A stretch of 56,436 bases of DNA, from contig CALVVF010000010.1 in assembly GCA_944363785.1 (NCBI GenBank), positions 1 to 56,436 on the forward strand, given 5' to 3'. This DNA is from an uncultured Bacilli bacterium. Lineage in GTDB: Bacteria; Bacillota_I; Bacilli_A; RF39; UBA660. The notes below the pieces were generated by a model, which made no database searches, was not told where the DNA came from, and was given only the letters and a program-made list of their open reading frames with translations. Shown piece after piece: positions 1-8,720 of the stretch; within the stretch, counting starts at the first letter, position 1; each line of letters begins with the position of its first letter. The translations under genes were made by a program, and so were the position numbers.

Positions 1-105
1 TTGGTCAATTAACATTTTAAGGCATTAATCGCTTTTTGTATACCATCTTAGTCTCACATCAATTGTAACTCAACATATTTGCCTAGGCTTTTTTCTGGAA
101 ACTAC

Positions 106-134
106 TTTACTTTCTATTTTTTTCTTGTTATAAT
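106..134 (+). promoter_or_regulatory. Probable promoter of tRNA-Leu
   Basis: A perfect TATAAT (129-134) lies 10 nt before the tRNA, with a TTTACT-like -35 at 106-111 and a 17-nt spacer. Seen directly; activity is inferred. Confidence 0.6.
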
Positions 135-144
135 TGATTTACTT

Positions 145-230
145 GCCCGAGTGGTGGAATGGTAGACGCGATGGACTCAAAATCCATTGGTAGCAATACC
201 GTGTCGGTTCAAGTCCGACCTCGGGCACCA
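145..230 (+). tRNA. tRNA-Leu (anticodon CAA)
   Basis: The acceptor arms GCCCGAG and CTCGGGC pair over 7 bp and are followed by discriminator A and an encoded CCA. The anticodon stem ATGGA/TCCAT encloses the loop CTCAAAA, giving anticodon CAA, which reads UUG leucine codons. The long variable arm (about 196-205) is as expected for a class II leucine tRNA. The T-arm contains GGTTCAAGTCC. Confidence 0.95.
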
Positions 231-270
231 TAAAAGATTAATGCGAACATTGTAATGTTCGTTTAAAAGT

Positions 271-306
271 AACTCCCTTTCAGAACGTTAAGTGGAGTTT
301 TTTATT
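271..306 (+). terminator. Intrinsic terminator after tRNA-Leu
   Basis: AACTCC (271-276) pairs with GGAGTT (294-299), followed by a T-rich run. A second short hairpin, CGAACATT/AATGTTCG (244-261), precedes it without a T-tract. Confidence 0.6.
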
Positions 307-352
307 TGTAATTAATCATAAAATGATATACTATATGGTACAGGTGATGATA

Positions 353-1366
353 ATGGAACAATATATAAATATTTTTGTGGATGAAAGTTATCCTGATTTT
401 ATAGATAAATATTTAACGACAAAAACATTGACTAGATTAAAATACGTTACTCAATTTTGTGGTTGTGATTATACAAAAATGTATTCTCCATTATTTTTAT
501 ATACAAGATTTGATCACAGTTTAGTAGTTGCCCATATGACATGGCATTTTACTCATGATAAAAAAGAAACTATTGCTGCATTATTGCATGATGCGGGAAC
601 TCCATGCTTTGCCCATTGTATAGATTATGTTTTTGGCGATTATGTAAATCAAGAGTCTTCCGAGAAAAAAATTAGCGACATTGTGCTTCAAGATAAAGAA
701 ATATTACAATTTTTAAAAGAAGACAGTATAGACTTAGTTGATTTAGATGATTTTTCAAGATTTCAGATTTTAGAAAATAAATCTCCTAAGCTTTGCACAG
801 ATAGACTTGATGGAGTACTACATACTTGTTATATTTGGCTACATACACATTCTTTAGAACAAATTAAAGAAGTATATAATAATATGGTTATTTTAAAGAA
901 TGAGGATGGAGATTTAGAAATAGGTTTTCGTGATTTAAAAATAGCTGAAAAATTTGTATGTATGGTTTACAATTATGCTAAAGAATTACAGAGAAATACT
1001 GATAAATATGTAATGAAATACATTTCAGAAATAGTAAAATTAGCTGTACAAAGAAATTTAGTATCATTAGAGGATTTATATACAAAAAGAGAAAAAGATA
1101 TTTGTGATATTTTTGCTGCAAATTTTCTTTCATGGTCAATTTTTAATGAGGCCAGTACCTTAGTTCAATCAGAAATTGAGCCTAGTGATGTCTTTTATAT
1201 TTCTTTTGATACCAAAAAAAGAAATGCTATTCCATTAATACAAACTCCTTACGGATCCAGAAGAATCACAGAAGTTTCCGATAATGCTTTAGAAAAATAT
1301 AATGAATTAAAAGAGTATAAAGATAGTAAATACGCCTACGTTAAAAAAATAAGAAAAATCTATTAA
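353..1366 (+). CDS. HD-domain phosphohydrolase
   Basis: A 337-residue cytosolic protein with an N-terminal HD metal-dependent phosphohydrolase domain. The metal-binding set is visible: H55 in RFDHS, H79-D80 in LLHDAGTPCFAH, and D150 in CTDRLD. The HDAGTPCFAH signature resembles the HD-[IA]-GHPPFGH loop of dGTPase-like proteins, so a nucleotide or phosphomonoester substrate is likely but not determinable. The start at 353 is preferred over 323 because AGGTG at 342-346 is correctly spaced for it. The gene stands alone, with a terminator upstream and 0.9 kb without a gene downstream. Confidence 0.75.
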   Translation: MEQYINIFVDESYPDFIDKYLTTKTLTRLKYVTQFCGCDYTKMYSPLFLYTRFDHSLVVAHMTWHFTHDKKETIAALLHDAGTPCFAHCIDYVFGDYVNQESSEKKISDIVLQDKEILQFLKEDSIDLVDLDDFSRFQILENKSPKLCTDRLDGVLHTCYIWLHTHSLEQIKEVYNNMVILKNEDGDLEIGFRDLKIAEKFVCMVYNYAKELQRNTDKYVMKYISEIVKLAVQRNLVSLEDLYTKREKDICDIFAANFLSWSIFNEASTLVQSEIEPSDVFYISFDTKKRNAIPLIQTPYGSRRITEVSDNALEKYNELKEYKDSKYAYVKKIRKIY

Positions 1367-2271
1367 TTTTATTAGTTATAATATGTACAGATGTTATAAA
1401 TTAATTTTCATTTCAATGAAGCATATTATATAAATGTTACAAATTTGTAAAAAAATAGTTTGCTATCTTAGAATAATTTAATATATTGTAGTTGTATTGG
1501 GGCAGATGTAATAGTTAATTATAAAGTTCAGTATCTTAAAAGGCACTAGATTTTATTTACCCTTCCTTTTTATAGGGGTTAATATGCTTAAATTTAATTA
1601 AATACTAAATATATTTTAAATGGTGATTTAGAGTATTGTTTTTAACAATTGAACAAGTAAAGAAATTTGAAAATGATTATGAAATTTAGTTTTTAAGGAA
1701 AATAGAAATTGGAAATGATAATAATAAAATCATATTTCGTATGATAAGAAATTTTGTTAGATTTAGTGCTTTTTTATTTTAAATTTAGTAGACAATCAAT
1801 TCTAACTTAGGATTGATTTTTTCTTTTTTGGAGAAAATTCTATTCAAGGAAGGATTGATCAAAATAGAAAATATTATTAGTAGGGAGTTAGGATAAGAAG
1901 ATTAGAGGTTATATATATGTTGTAAGGTTAGATCATATTGCTTATGGTAATTTACTCCATAAGATATCTACTATATTTATAGTCAAATGATTACTGAAAA
2001 ATATTAATAGAATTTTAATTTAGTTATTCTGATAATTTATTATAGTTATGGTACAATATATTTATAGAGATAAAGTGCTTTCTTAATTTAAAAACATATG
2101 ATAGGAAAGTGATTCTATGTATTGATATAGTTAGGAAGTTTTATATGAAAAATGCCATGTGACATTATATAAAATTGTAGAGGATATACGATATGGCGGA
2201 TAGAAAAATAGTTTTAAAATTGATGAATAAGTGAGTCTAAGAAGATAAAGAAATAATAAGGAGAAAGTTTT
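1367..2271. other. 905-bp stretch without a convincing gene; gene relics
   Basis: No complete reading frame with a ribosome binding site is visible. Around 1650-1780 one frame reads like the end of a RelE/HigB-type toxin (VKKFENDYEI, one stop, then EIGNDNNKIIFRMIRNF), so this may be a decayed toxin gene. A terminator follows at 1794-1826. A 13-codon ORF at 2193-2234 (MADRKIVLKLMNK) with an AGAGGA sequence upstream is a possible leader peptide only. TACAAT at 2052-2057 may be a -10 box for the next gene. Confidence 0.4.
1794..1826 (+). terminator. Intrinsic terminator
   Basis: AATCAATTCT (1794-1803) pairs with AGGATTGATT (1809-1818) with one G-U pair and a 5-nt loop, followed by a T-rich tract. 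It marks the end of a former transcription unit upstream. Confidence 0.7.
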
Positions 2272-3141
2272 ATGATGGAAGCAATGGAAGAAAGAAAAAA
2301 ATTAGAATTATTAAAAGAAGACATTTTAAGAAGGGAAAGCGCGAGACAAAAATATTCTAGAGGTTATCATCAACTATCTTTGATTTCTGTAGAGGAAAAT
2401 ATTGCCTTGTGGAAGGAAAGTAGTTTTCCTGATCATGAGGAAGAATACTTTTATACAGATTTAGAAGGAAATCTATTATTTAATGGTAAAAAATTTCAGT
2501 ATGCTACTCCCTTTTATAATTCTCTAGCTTGTGTAAATGATAGAATAGATGGGTGGTATTTAATGGATATTGAAAAAAAACAATTAGTTTTTCTACCTAA
2601 AGAGATATCTTTTGATAATATTAATGGATTCCGACAAGAAAATTTGGCTTTATTTGATAAGGAAAAGAGACATTGGGGTAGCTATTGTTATACTCCGGAA
2701 AGTGCAGAATTTCGAGAAGAGATTCCCTTTATTTGGGATAACTTAGAGTTTTCGCGGGATAATGGTTTTGTTTATACTGGACTTGTCGATCGTAGTCCTA
2801 TTTGTTTTGGTGCTGATAAGAGAAGAGTTTTTCAAATTAATGTGGTTAAACTTCCTATTGATAAAGCTTATGATTTGTCTTATTATCAGTATTTGATGGA
2901 GACTTATCGAGTAGCGATTAATCAGAATACCATTCGTTATATTACGGAAGAGTTAGAAGACTTATATAGTCAAGCTCAAGAAGAATGTTTAATTCAAGCT
3001 TATATTGGTAGTGCCTATTCGCTTAGTGATTATTATTTTGAGGAGCGAGATAAGAAAGAATATCAGCGAAATGATGGGGCTAAGGTTGAGTTAGGAGATC
3101 TTGGTGATTATCAAAAAGTATTAGCTAAAGTGGTTAAATAG
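2272..3141 (+). CDS. WG-repeat-like protein of unknown function
   Basis: A 289-residue protein without signal peptide or membrane segment. The middle part (about residues 58-165) has loosely repeated units of the form 'YxDLEGNLLFNGKxFxYATPFYNxLA' and 'DGWYLMDIEKKQLVFL', reminiscent of WG/KWG beta-repeat proteins. The C-terminal ~100 residues are helical and charged. AAGGAG at 2258-2263 fits the ATG at 2272. The protein ends 46 nt before the NUDIX gene and may share its transcript. No reaction can be assigned. Confidence 0.5.
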   Translation: MMEAMEERKKLELLKEDILRRESARQKYSRGYHQLSLISVEENIALWKESSFPDHEEEYFYTDLEGNLLFNGKKFQYATPFYNSLACVNDRIDGWYLMDIEKKQLVFLPKEISFDNINGFRQENLALFDKEKRHWGSYCYTPESAEFREEIPFIWDNLEFSRDNGFVYTGLVDRSPICFGADKRRVFQINVVKLPIDKAYDLSYYQYLMETYRVAINQNTIRYITEELEDLYSQAQEECLIQAYIGSAYSLSDYYFEERDKKEYQRNDGAKVELGDLGDYQKVLAKVVK

Positions 3142-3187
3142 TATGATAGTGTGAATTTTCGATAGAAGGGATAAAGGAAAAATTATA

Positions 3188-3805
3188 ATGAATACTAAAG
3201 AAGATAATATTTTAGAGGAAATTCGGAATTTAAGTGTATCGGAACGAAGAAAAATTTCTTATGAAGAACTAAAAGAAATGTTACCTAAGCTTTCTTGTGA
3301 TGAGATTATCGAGATGTGTGGATTGATCGGATACCCAGTATTTACTAGACTTTGTATGGGAGAAATTGGTCATCAATTTGTTTTACTACAGGATGGAGCG
3401 GCTGCGATTATTGTGAATTCAGATGGACAAATTTTACTACAAAAACGCAGAGACAATGATGAGTGGGGATTACCTGGAGGTTGTCAGGAACTAGGAGAAA
3501 GTTTCTCAGAAGTAATTCTTCGAGAAGTAAAAGAAGAAACTAATCTTGAAGTTGATCATCTTCAATTGATTGATGTTGTCTCAGGAATGAGTAGAAAAAA
3601 TGCTTATCCAAATGGGGATGTGGTGATTAACAATACAGTTTTATATTATATCGATCAATATCATGGGGAGTTGAAATGGGATGAAGAGTCAAAAGAACTT
3701 CGGTTCTTTGATTTAGAACAATTACCAGAAGAGGATAAACAAAACGATCCGGATTTAATTAAAGTGTATAAGAAATGGAGAGAAAACAATGAAACTAGAA
3801 GATAA
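3188..3805 (+). CDS. NUDIX hydrolase with N-terminal helical extension
   Basis: A 205-residue protein. Residues 1-65 are a helical extension, and residues about 70-195 form a NUDIX domain whose box reads GGCQELGESFSEVILREVKEE, matching GX5EX7REUXEE. The family hydrolyses nucleoside diphosphates linked to another moiety using Mg2+ held by the REVKEE glutamates. The substrate cannot be read from the sequence. The stop codon overlaps the start of the SDR gene by 17 nt, indicating translational coupling. Confidence 0.85.
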   Translation: MNTKEDNILEEIRNLSVSERRKISYEELKEMLPKLSCDEIIEMCGLIGYPVFTRLCMGEIGHQFVLLQDGAAAIIVNSDGQILLQKRRDNDEWGLPGGCQELGESFSEVILREVKEETNLEVDHLQLIDVVSGMSRKNAYPNGDVVINNTVLYYIDQYHGELKWDEESKELRFFDLEQLPEEDKQNDPDLIKVYKKWRENNETRR

Positions 3806-4541
3806 AATTGCGTTTGTGACAGGAAGCACTAGAGGAATTGGTTATCAGATTGCTCGTTTGTTTTTACAAGAGGGGGCTAAAGTTATTGTTTGTGGCAGTA
3901 GAGAAGAAACTGTTCAGCAAGCTGCTAGACAACTTGAAGAAGAGCTTTCTTTACCTGAGGATAAAATTTATCCCATCTCTTTAAATATGAAGAATAAAGA
4001 AGAAATTAGAAGTAGAGTAAAAGAAGTGATCGCTAAATGGGGAAGAATCGATATCTTAGTGAATAATGCAGGAATTACTTCTCAGAAAAATTTAGTGGAT
4101 TCTACAGATGAAGAATTTCAAGAGATGTTTGATGTCAATTTTTTTGGCCCGGTTTGTCTAACAAGAGAAGTTGTTTCTTATATGAAGGAATATGGTGGTA
4201 GTATTATTAATACCAGTTCAATGGTTGGTGTTAATGGTGGGCGAGGACAAGCAGCTTATGCGACAAGTAAAGCGGCAATAAATGGTCTTACGAAGTCATT
4301 AGCCAAGGAACTTGGTGAGTATAAAATTCGTGTGAATGCCGTAGCACCTGGTGTTGTTGGAACTGAAATGGTAGAAGAACACGTTACTGCTGAAATGAAA
4401 CAAATATTGATTGGCATGACACCGTTAAAACGAATGGCAACACCTAACGATCTTGCCCCTATTTATTTATATTTAGCGAGTGATGATTCTTCATTTACGA
4501 CAGGAACGATTATTCAAGTAGATGGCGGTTTAATTATGTAA
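3789..4541 (+). CDS. Short-chain dehydrogenase/reductase (FabG-like)
   Basis: A 250-residue classical SDR. It shows the NAD(P)-binding TGSTRGIG near residue 11, NNAG near residue 94, catalytic S (INTSSM), YATSK with Y and K four residues apart, and the C-terminal TGTIIQVDGG typical of FabG and sugar/steroid dehydrogenases. The length is normal for the family. The substrate is open: 3-oxoacyl-ACP, a polyol and a steroid are all possible. The start overlaps the NUDIX gene, and a terminator follows directly after the stop. Confidence 0.85.
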   Translation: MKLEDKIAFVTGSTRGIGYQIARLFLQEGAKVIVCGSREETVQQAARQLEEELSLPEDKIYPISLNMKNKEEIRSRVKEVIAKWGRIDILVNNAGITSQKNLVDSTDEEFQEMFDVNFFGPVCLTREVVSYMKEYGGSIINTSSMVGVNGGRGQAAYATSKAAINGLTKSLAKELGEYKIRVNAVAPGVVGTEMVEEHVTAEMKQILIGMTPLKRMATPNDLAPIYLYLASDDSSFTTGTIIQVDGGLIM

Positions 4542-4542
4542 G

Positions 4543-4570
4543 GTGCGGAAAAATATTTCGCACTTTTTTC
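4543..4570 (+). terminator. Intrinsic terminator after the SDR gene
   Basis: GTGCGGAA pairs with TTTCGCAC (one G-U) around a 5-nt loop, followed by six T. The in-frame GTG at 4543 that would extend the next gene lies in this hairpin and is therefore not taken as a start. Confidence 0.75.
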
Positions 4571-4593
4571 TTTGTTCTACATATAAAAATATT

Positions 4594-5931
4594 ATGAAAA
4601 GAAAATTGAAGAAGAAAAAAGTTTCTATTATCATTCTAACGTATAATCAGCTTGAATTTACCAAAGACTGTATCGAAAGTATCCGGAAGTATACTAAACC
4701 GGGTAGTTATGAACTGATTATAGTGGATAATTATTCTACAGACGGGACGAGAGAATGGTTAATTGAACAACAAAAAAACAACACGGATATTCAAGTTGTG
4801 TTGAACGAAGAGAACCTTGGCTTTCCTAAAGGATGTAATATTGGGATTAGCCATAGTCAAAAATCTAATGATATTTTATTACTAAATAACGATACTATTG
4901 TTACTATCCATTGGTTAGACAATCTTGTTACTTGTTTAGAGAGTGATGAAAAAATTGGGGCAGTAGGGGCAATATCTAATCATCAAGAAAACTTACAGGG
5001 ATGCGATTTTGTTTATCAAACAACTGAAGAAATGCACCAAAAAGCTTGTCAAAATAATTGTTTAGATCCTACTCGTTGGGAAGACAAATTATTTTTAATT
5101 GGTTTTTGTCTCTTAATTAAACGAGAAGTATTCGACCAACTTAAGAGTCTAGATGAAGAATATTCCCCAGGATATATTGAAGATAATGATCTATCTCTTT
5201 CTATTATTCGTTTAGGATATCGCTTAGTTCTTTGTCATGATGTCTTTATTTATCATTATTTGGGTACTTGTTTTCGAAAAGACAATACTGAATTTCAAAA
5301 ACTGTTAGCGAAAAATCGATCTTATTTTTTTCATAAATGGGGCTTTTCTCCTTTTGCCTTTGATGCAGTAAAAATCGCTTCTTTAGAAGTGTTACCATCT
5401 AATCTTTATAAGATATTAGAATTTGATTGTGGAATAGGAACTACCTTTTTAAAACTCAAGTATCAACATCCTGATTTAGTGATTCATGGAATAGAAAAAG
5501 ATTCTCATCAAGCTGCTTTTTCTTCTTTGTATGGTACGGTCTATTCTTCTTTAGAAGAAGTAATAGATACTGATTATGATTGTATTTTTATTGGTAGAGA
5601 ATTAGAACGTGTTAGTGATCCTAGAAGTTTTCTTTCTACTCTTAAGTCTTATCTTAAGAAAGATGGGTATATCATTGGCGAGTTTCGTAATATTGCTTCG
5701 TTAACTTCTATTTTATCTCTTGCCGAAGGAAATTGGATTAATACGGATCAATTCAGTAATTATTTGACGATAACCAATATTTGGACTTTATTTCAAGAGT
5801 TATCCTATCAAAATGGTTTTGTCTTTTCTTGGTGTCGAAATTTGGAATCAAAAGAAGAAAAAGAATTAGCTGACTTTCTCTATCATCGAGATTATGATAT
5901 TACTTATTATTCTTTTCGTTTTCAAAAATAG
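4594..5931 (+). CDS. GT2 glycosyltransferase fused to a methyltransferase-like domain
   Basis: A 445-residue protein. Residues about 10-245 form a GT-A family 2 fold: VSIIILTYNQ, IIVDNYSTDGT, the DXD-like LLLNNDT, and GYIEDNDLSLSIIRLGYR as the ED acceptor-base region. Residues about 270-445 resemble a class I SAM-dependent methyltransferase, with ILEFDCGIGTTFLKL as motif I, but several later motifs are weak. This layout is seen in cell-surface and O-antigen-type glycosylation proteins. The ATG at 4594 is chosen because upstream codons fall in the terminator; no good Shine-Dalgarno sequence precedes it. Confidence 0.75.
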   Translation: MKRKLKKKKVSIIILTYNQLEFTKDCIESIRKYTKPGSYELIIVDNYSTDGTREWLIEQQKNNTDIQVVLNEENLGFPKGCNIGISHSQKSNDILLLNNDTIVTIHWLDNLVTCLESDEKIGAVGAISNHQENLQGCDFVYQTTEEMHQKACQNNCLDPTRWEDKLFLIGFCLLIKREVFDQLKSLDEEYSPGYIEDNDLSLSIIRLGYRLVLCHDVFIYHYLGTCFRKDNTEFQKLLAKNRSYFFHKWGFSPFAFDAVKIASLEVLPSNLYKILEFDCGIGTTFLKLKYQHPDLVIHGIEKDSHQAAFSSLYGTVYSSLEEVIDTDYDCIFIGRELERVSDPRSFLSTLKSYLKKDGYIIGEFRNIASLTSILSLAEGNWINTDQFSNYLTITNIWTLFQELSYQNGFVFSWCRNLESKEEKELADFLYHRDYDITYYSFRFQK

Positions 5932-5963
5932 TAGAATAGGGTATAATTCTATTAGGTGGTAAC

Positions 5964-6260
5964 ATGCATATTTCTTTAATTGAACAGTTTAAAATATTAG
6001 TATCTGGTTATTACGGAATAACAGAAATGGATGAGTATGATTTAAAAGTATATCTTTTAAAGGATATAGAAAATTATATTCGTGATTTTTTGAAAGCTAA
6101 TCCGATAGAAAATTTTGATTATAAGAAGAATGCGGAAGATATATTAGATCGTGTTTCTTTAAAAAGAAAATTACAGGATAGTTTACTCGTTCTTCATTGG
6201 ATTAATGCCCCGATTGAGATAGTGTTGTTGGTAAAGGCAAGATTAAAGAGCTTGTCCTAA
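5964..6260 (+). CDS. Hypothetical protein, 98 residues
   Basis: A small, charged, mostly helical cytosolic protein without a recognised motif. AGGTGG at 5954-5959 supports the start, and TATAAT at 5942-5947 just after the previous stop may be its own -10 box. It is convergent with the glycosyltransferase gene on the other strand, 24 nt away. No family was recognised. Confidence 0.5.
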   Translation: MHISLIEQFKILVSGYYGITEMDEYDLKVYLLKDIENYIRDFLKANPIENFDYKKNAEDILDRVSLKRKLQDSLLVLHWINAPIEIVLLVKARLKSLS

Positions 6261-6284
6261 ATGATAGATGGGTAAAAGAAGTGG

Positions 6285-7388
6285 TTATGAATGTTTTTCC
6301 ACTTCTTTTAGTTTGCTTTCGATTAGTTTTTTGTTTTCTAATAATCGCTTTTCTTGGGGCGATTTTTCTATGGCTTTATTTACGTATATGAGAGATTTCT
6401 GATATTGTTGTTGATAATATGTGCTGATAGAGAGTAAATCATATATAGTATGATCCCAGCTGAATGGTTCATTGATATATGTTTTTTGATGAGTGGTAAT
6501 TTTTAAGGCGTTTAGACAGTCTTCTTCTACTTTAGGCCAATTTTGTTGTTGATATTCAAGTAGCGCACTTTCGACATACGGATCTCTTAGATAAGGAGCT
6601 TCTTGAATCGCTTTTTGTAGCCACATTCTAGCTTCTTCTATTCTGTTTAGATGAGTGTAACATCTTGCGATAAAACGCATTGATGCTGAACGTTCATCTT
6701 TCCAAGTTGCTTTTTCTAAGCTAAGGTGTCTAATTAAGGTATCGATTGCTTGATTCCATTTTCCGTAATACATGTATTCTCGCCCTAAGTAATGCATATT
6801 TCTGTCGTCGGTTGGGTCTTCTTCAACAGATAATTCCAGTAATGGTAGATAAGAACTACGAGATTTTTTTGAGTCAGGATAATGGTTTAAAGTCATTGTT
6901 AGAATGATAATTTTGTTTTCTTGTTGTTTTCCAATATAAGAAAGTACTTCATGGACAGGGTGTGTCCATTTGTAGTCGTTTCTTGTGTGTATTTTTTCAA
7001 TATAGAAGTTGACAATTGGCTTATTGTTTTCGTCTAGGCTCCAATTGTAGTTATAAAGAGCGCGAGTAGTTTCTTTTTGCCAAGCTTTTTCTAATTCCTC
7101 TCTCCATCCTGGTACAAAGACTTCGTCTAAATCGGTACAGATACAGATATCGGCGTCTTTTGGTACCATTTCTAAAGATTGATTTCGTGCTTCGTCAAAG
7201 CGCCAAGGAGTAATCGTTTTGCTTTTGACGGTTACATGATGCTTCTTTAGCTTTTTTACTGTGTTATCATGAGAGCCAGTATCTAGTACGTATATACCAT
7301 CTGCTTCTTGCATAGAGTTTACCCATCTATCGACAAATTTTTCTTCATTTTTAGAAATCGCATAGACATATACTTTATATTTTCCCAT
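6285..7388 (-). CDS. GT2 glycosyltransferase with C-terminal TPR repeats
   Basis: A 367-residue protein. The N-terminal ~180 residues are a family 2 glycosyltransferase (YAISKNEE, YVLDTGSHDNT, CTDLDEVF as the DXD-type metal site, and a WTHPVHEV region). Residues about 190-365 are tetratricopeptide-like helices (YLGREYMYYGKWNQAID, ARCYTHLNRIEEARMWL). Enzymes of this layout glycosylate peptides or surface proteins. The gene follows the collagen-like gene by 18 nt on the same strand, so the inference is that it modifies that Thr-rich protein, as in exosporium glycoproteins. Confidence 0.8.
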   Translation of the reverse strand: MGKYKVYVYAISKNEEKFVDRWVNSMQEADGIYVLDTGSHDNTVKKLKKHHVTVKSKTITPWRFDEARNQSLEMVPKDADICICTDLDEVFVPGWREELEKAWQKETTRALYNYNWSLDENNKPIVNFYIEKIHTRNDYKWTHPVHEVLSYIGKQQENKIIILTMTLNHYPDSKKSRSSYLPLLELSVEEDPTDDRNMHYLGREYMYYGKWNQAIDTLIRHLSLEKATWKDERSASMRFIARCYTHLNRIEEARMWLQKAIQEAPYLRDPYVESALLEYQQQNWPKVEEDCLNALKITTHQKTYINEPFSWDHTIYDLLSISTYYQQQYQKSLIYVNKAIEKSPQEKRLLENKKLIESKLKEVEKHS

Positions 7389-7406
7389 ATTATGGACCTC
7401 TTTCTA

Positions 7407-8009
7407 TTAGTTTTGAGCATTTCTAATGATAGATATGGAAGCTGAGTAGGTTCCATTTTTTACTAGATCAAATGGAATTACAGAACTGTTGATTAATCGG
7501 AAAGTACTGTTTGCTGCTGCTGTAAATACGGCATTTCCATTTACGGTAGCGGTAGCGTTTTGTGCTAGTGAATTATGCGAAGATGATGAGGAGATCAAGA
7601 TTGCAGCTGGTGTTATTTGATTAAGAGTAATGATAACTGGTGCGGTAGTTGGGGTAGTGATCGCTTTATGTCCACTGCTGTTTTTAACGTTAGCCCACCA
7701 ATGGATGATGTATTGGCCGGCTTGTAAAATAGTAAATACGCCATTTACAGGATTATAGTTAACATTACTGCTTAAGTTTGTTGTTGTGAATAGGATTGGG
7801 TTACCGGTATTTACAGTACTAGTTGTTTCATCATGAGCCATTAGGGCAGCTGTAGTTATTGTTGGAGTAGCACCCGTTGCTCCTGTTGCGCCAGTTGCGC
7901 CACTTGGCCCTGTAGGTCCAGTAGGTCCCGTTGGTCCAGTCAAACCTGTCGCACCAGTAGGTCCACTAGGTCCAGTTGGTGCGTATCGGAATTTCTTTTT
8001 AGACGTCAA
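7407..8009 (-). CDS. Collagen-like (Gly-X-Y) spore-surface-type protein with C-terminal beta domain
   Basis: A 200-residue protein. Residues about 10-48 are Gly-X-Y triplets rich in GPTGPT and GATGAT. The rest is a Thr/Ser/Asn-rich beta domain, like the C-terminal trimerising domains of BclA/C1q-like proteins. Only a TTG at 8009 is available upstream of the repeats, with no Shine-Dalgarno sequence, so the true start is uncertain and the N-terminus may be missing. The gene lies just outside the metal cassette and upstream of a TPR glycosyltransferase. Thr-rich triplets are typical O-glycosylation sites. A surface or exosporium role is inferred. Confidence 0.75.
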   Translation of the reverse strand: MTSKKKFRYAPTGPSGPTGATGLTGPTGPTGPTGPSGATGATGATGATPTITTAALMAHDETTSTVNTGNPILFTTTNLSSNVNYNPVNGVFTILQAGQYIIHWWANVKNSSGHKAITTPTTAPVIITLNQITPAAILISSSSSHNSLAQNATATVNGNAVFTAAANSTFRLINSSVIPFDLVKNGTYSASISIIRNAQN

Positions 8010-8033
8010 GTGAAAAAAAAGTTTTATATGTTC

Positions 8034-8087
8034 TTGACAATTGAATAACTGTTCAACTATAATTTAAATAGTTGAATAATTATTCAA
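8034..8087 (+). promoter_or_regulatory. cadC promoter with two ArsR/SmtB-type operators
   Basis: TTGACA (8034-8039), an 18-nt spacer and TATAAT (8058-8063) form a near-perfect SigA promoter. The imperfect palindrome TTGAATAACTGTTCAA (8041-8056) fills the spacer. The perfect palindrome TTGAATAATTATTCAA (8072-8087) covers the expected start of transcription. Both fit the TGAA-N6-TTCA pattern bound by ArsR/SmtB/CadC dimers, so autorepression is expected. Confidence 0.85.
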
Positions 8088-8121
8088 TTGATTGGGTAGA
8101 CTAAAAAGGAGAAATGAATAT

Positions 8122-8484
8122 ATGACAAGAAATGAATTTATCTGTGATTGTAATGTGATTCATCAAGAAGCAGTAGACAAAGTATTATCGAAGTTACCTA
8201 ATGAAGATACTTTTAATCGGCTAGCTGATTTATATAAATTAATTGGTGATACGACAAGATGTCGAATCTTATTTGCTCTTGATCAGGATGAAATGTGTGT
8301 TTGTGATTTAGCTAACGTTTTAAACATGACTAAATCTTCCATATCTCATCAATTGGCTGTATTAAGGAGAAGTGGTATTGTTAAATGCCGAAGAAATGGT
8401 AAGGAAGTTTACTATACTTTAGATGATGATCATATCGTAAAATTATTTGAAATTGGATTAGAACATATTAATCATAAAGGATAA
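8122..8484 (+). CDS. cadC: ArsR/SmtB-family metal sensor, CadC type
   Basis: A 120-residue winged-helix repressor. Cysteines C8 and C10 in the N-terminal arm (FICDCNVIH) and C59/C61 in EMCVCDLA match the CadC thiolate site for Cd/Pb/Zn. The recognition helix follows (NMTKSSISHQLAVLRRSGIV). AAGGAG at 8106-8111 selects the ATG at 8122. It starts an operon with an HMA protein and a P-type ATPase. Metal binding should release the two operators just upstream. Confidence 0.88.
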   Translation: MTRNEFICDCNVIHQEAVDKVLSKLPNEDTFNRLADLYKLIGDTTRCRILFALDQDEMCVCDLANVLNMTKSSISHQLAVLRRSGIVKCRRNGKEVYYTLDDDHIVKLFEIGLEHINHKG

Positions 8485-8495
8485 GGAGGGATATT

Positions 8496-8720
8496 ATGAA
8501 AAAATGTAAATTTAAAATAACTGGATTAGATTGTGCTGCTTGTGCGAGTCATTTAGAAGATAAGTTACAGAAAATAGATGGTGTAGAGGATGTTAGTATT
8601 TCTTTTATGACAGAGAAATTTTCCTTTTCTTGTCAAGAAGATCGTAAAGAGGAGATTTTAAAGATAATAAAAAAGGTTATTCATAAGGAAGAACCTGATG
8701 TAGAAATCGAGGAAGTATAA
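8496..8720 (+). CDS. Stand-alone heavy-metal-associated (HMA) domain protein
   Basis: 74 residues forming one ferredoxin-like HMA domain with the metal motif GLDCAAC (two cysteines two residues apart). It lies 11 nt after cadC and overlaps the ATPase start in a TAATG junction. In most CadA/ZntA pumps this domain is fused to the N-terminus of the ATPase; here it is a separate, translationally coupled gene. It probably delivers Zn/Cd to, or regulates, the downstream pump. Confidence 0.88.
   Translation: MKKCKFKITGLDCAACASHLEDKLQKIDGVEDVSISFMTEKFSFSCQEDRKEEILKIIKKVIHKEEPDVEIEEV

Noticed and set aside
4543-4593. GTG-initiated extension of the glycosyltransferase
   Set aside because: The codons lie in a clear intrinsic terminator.
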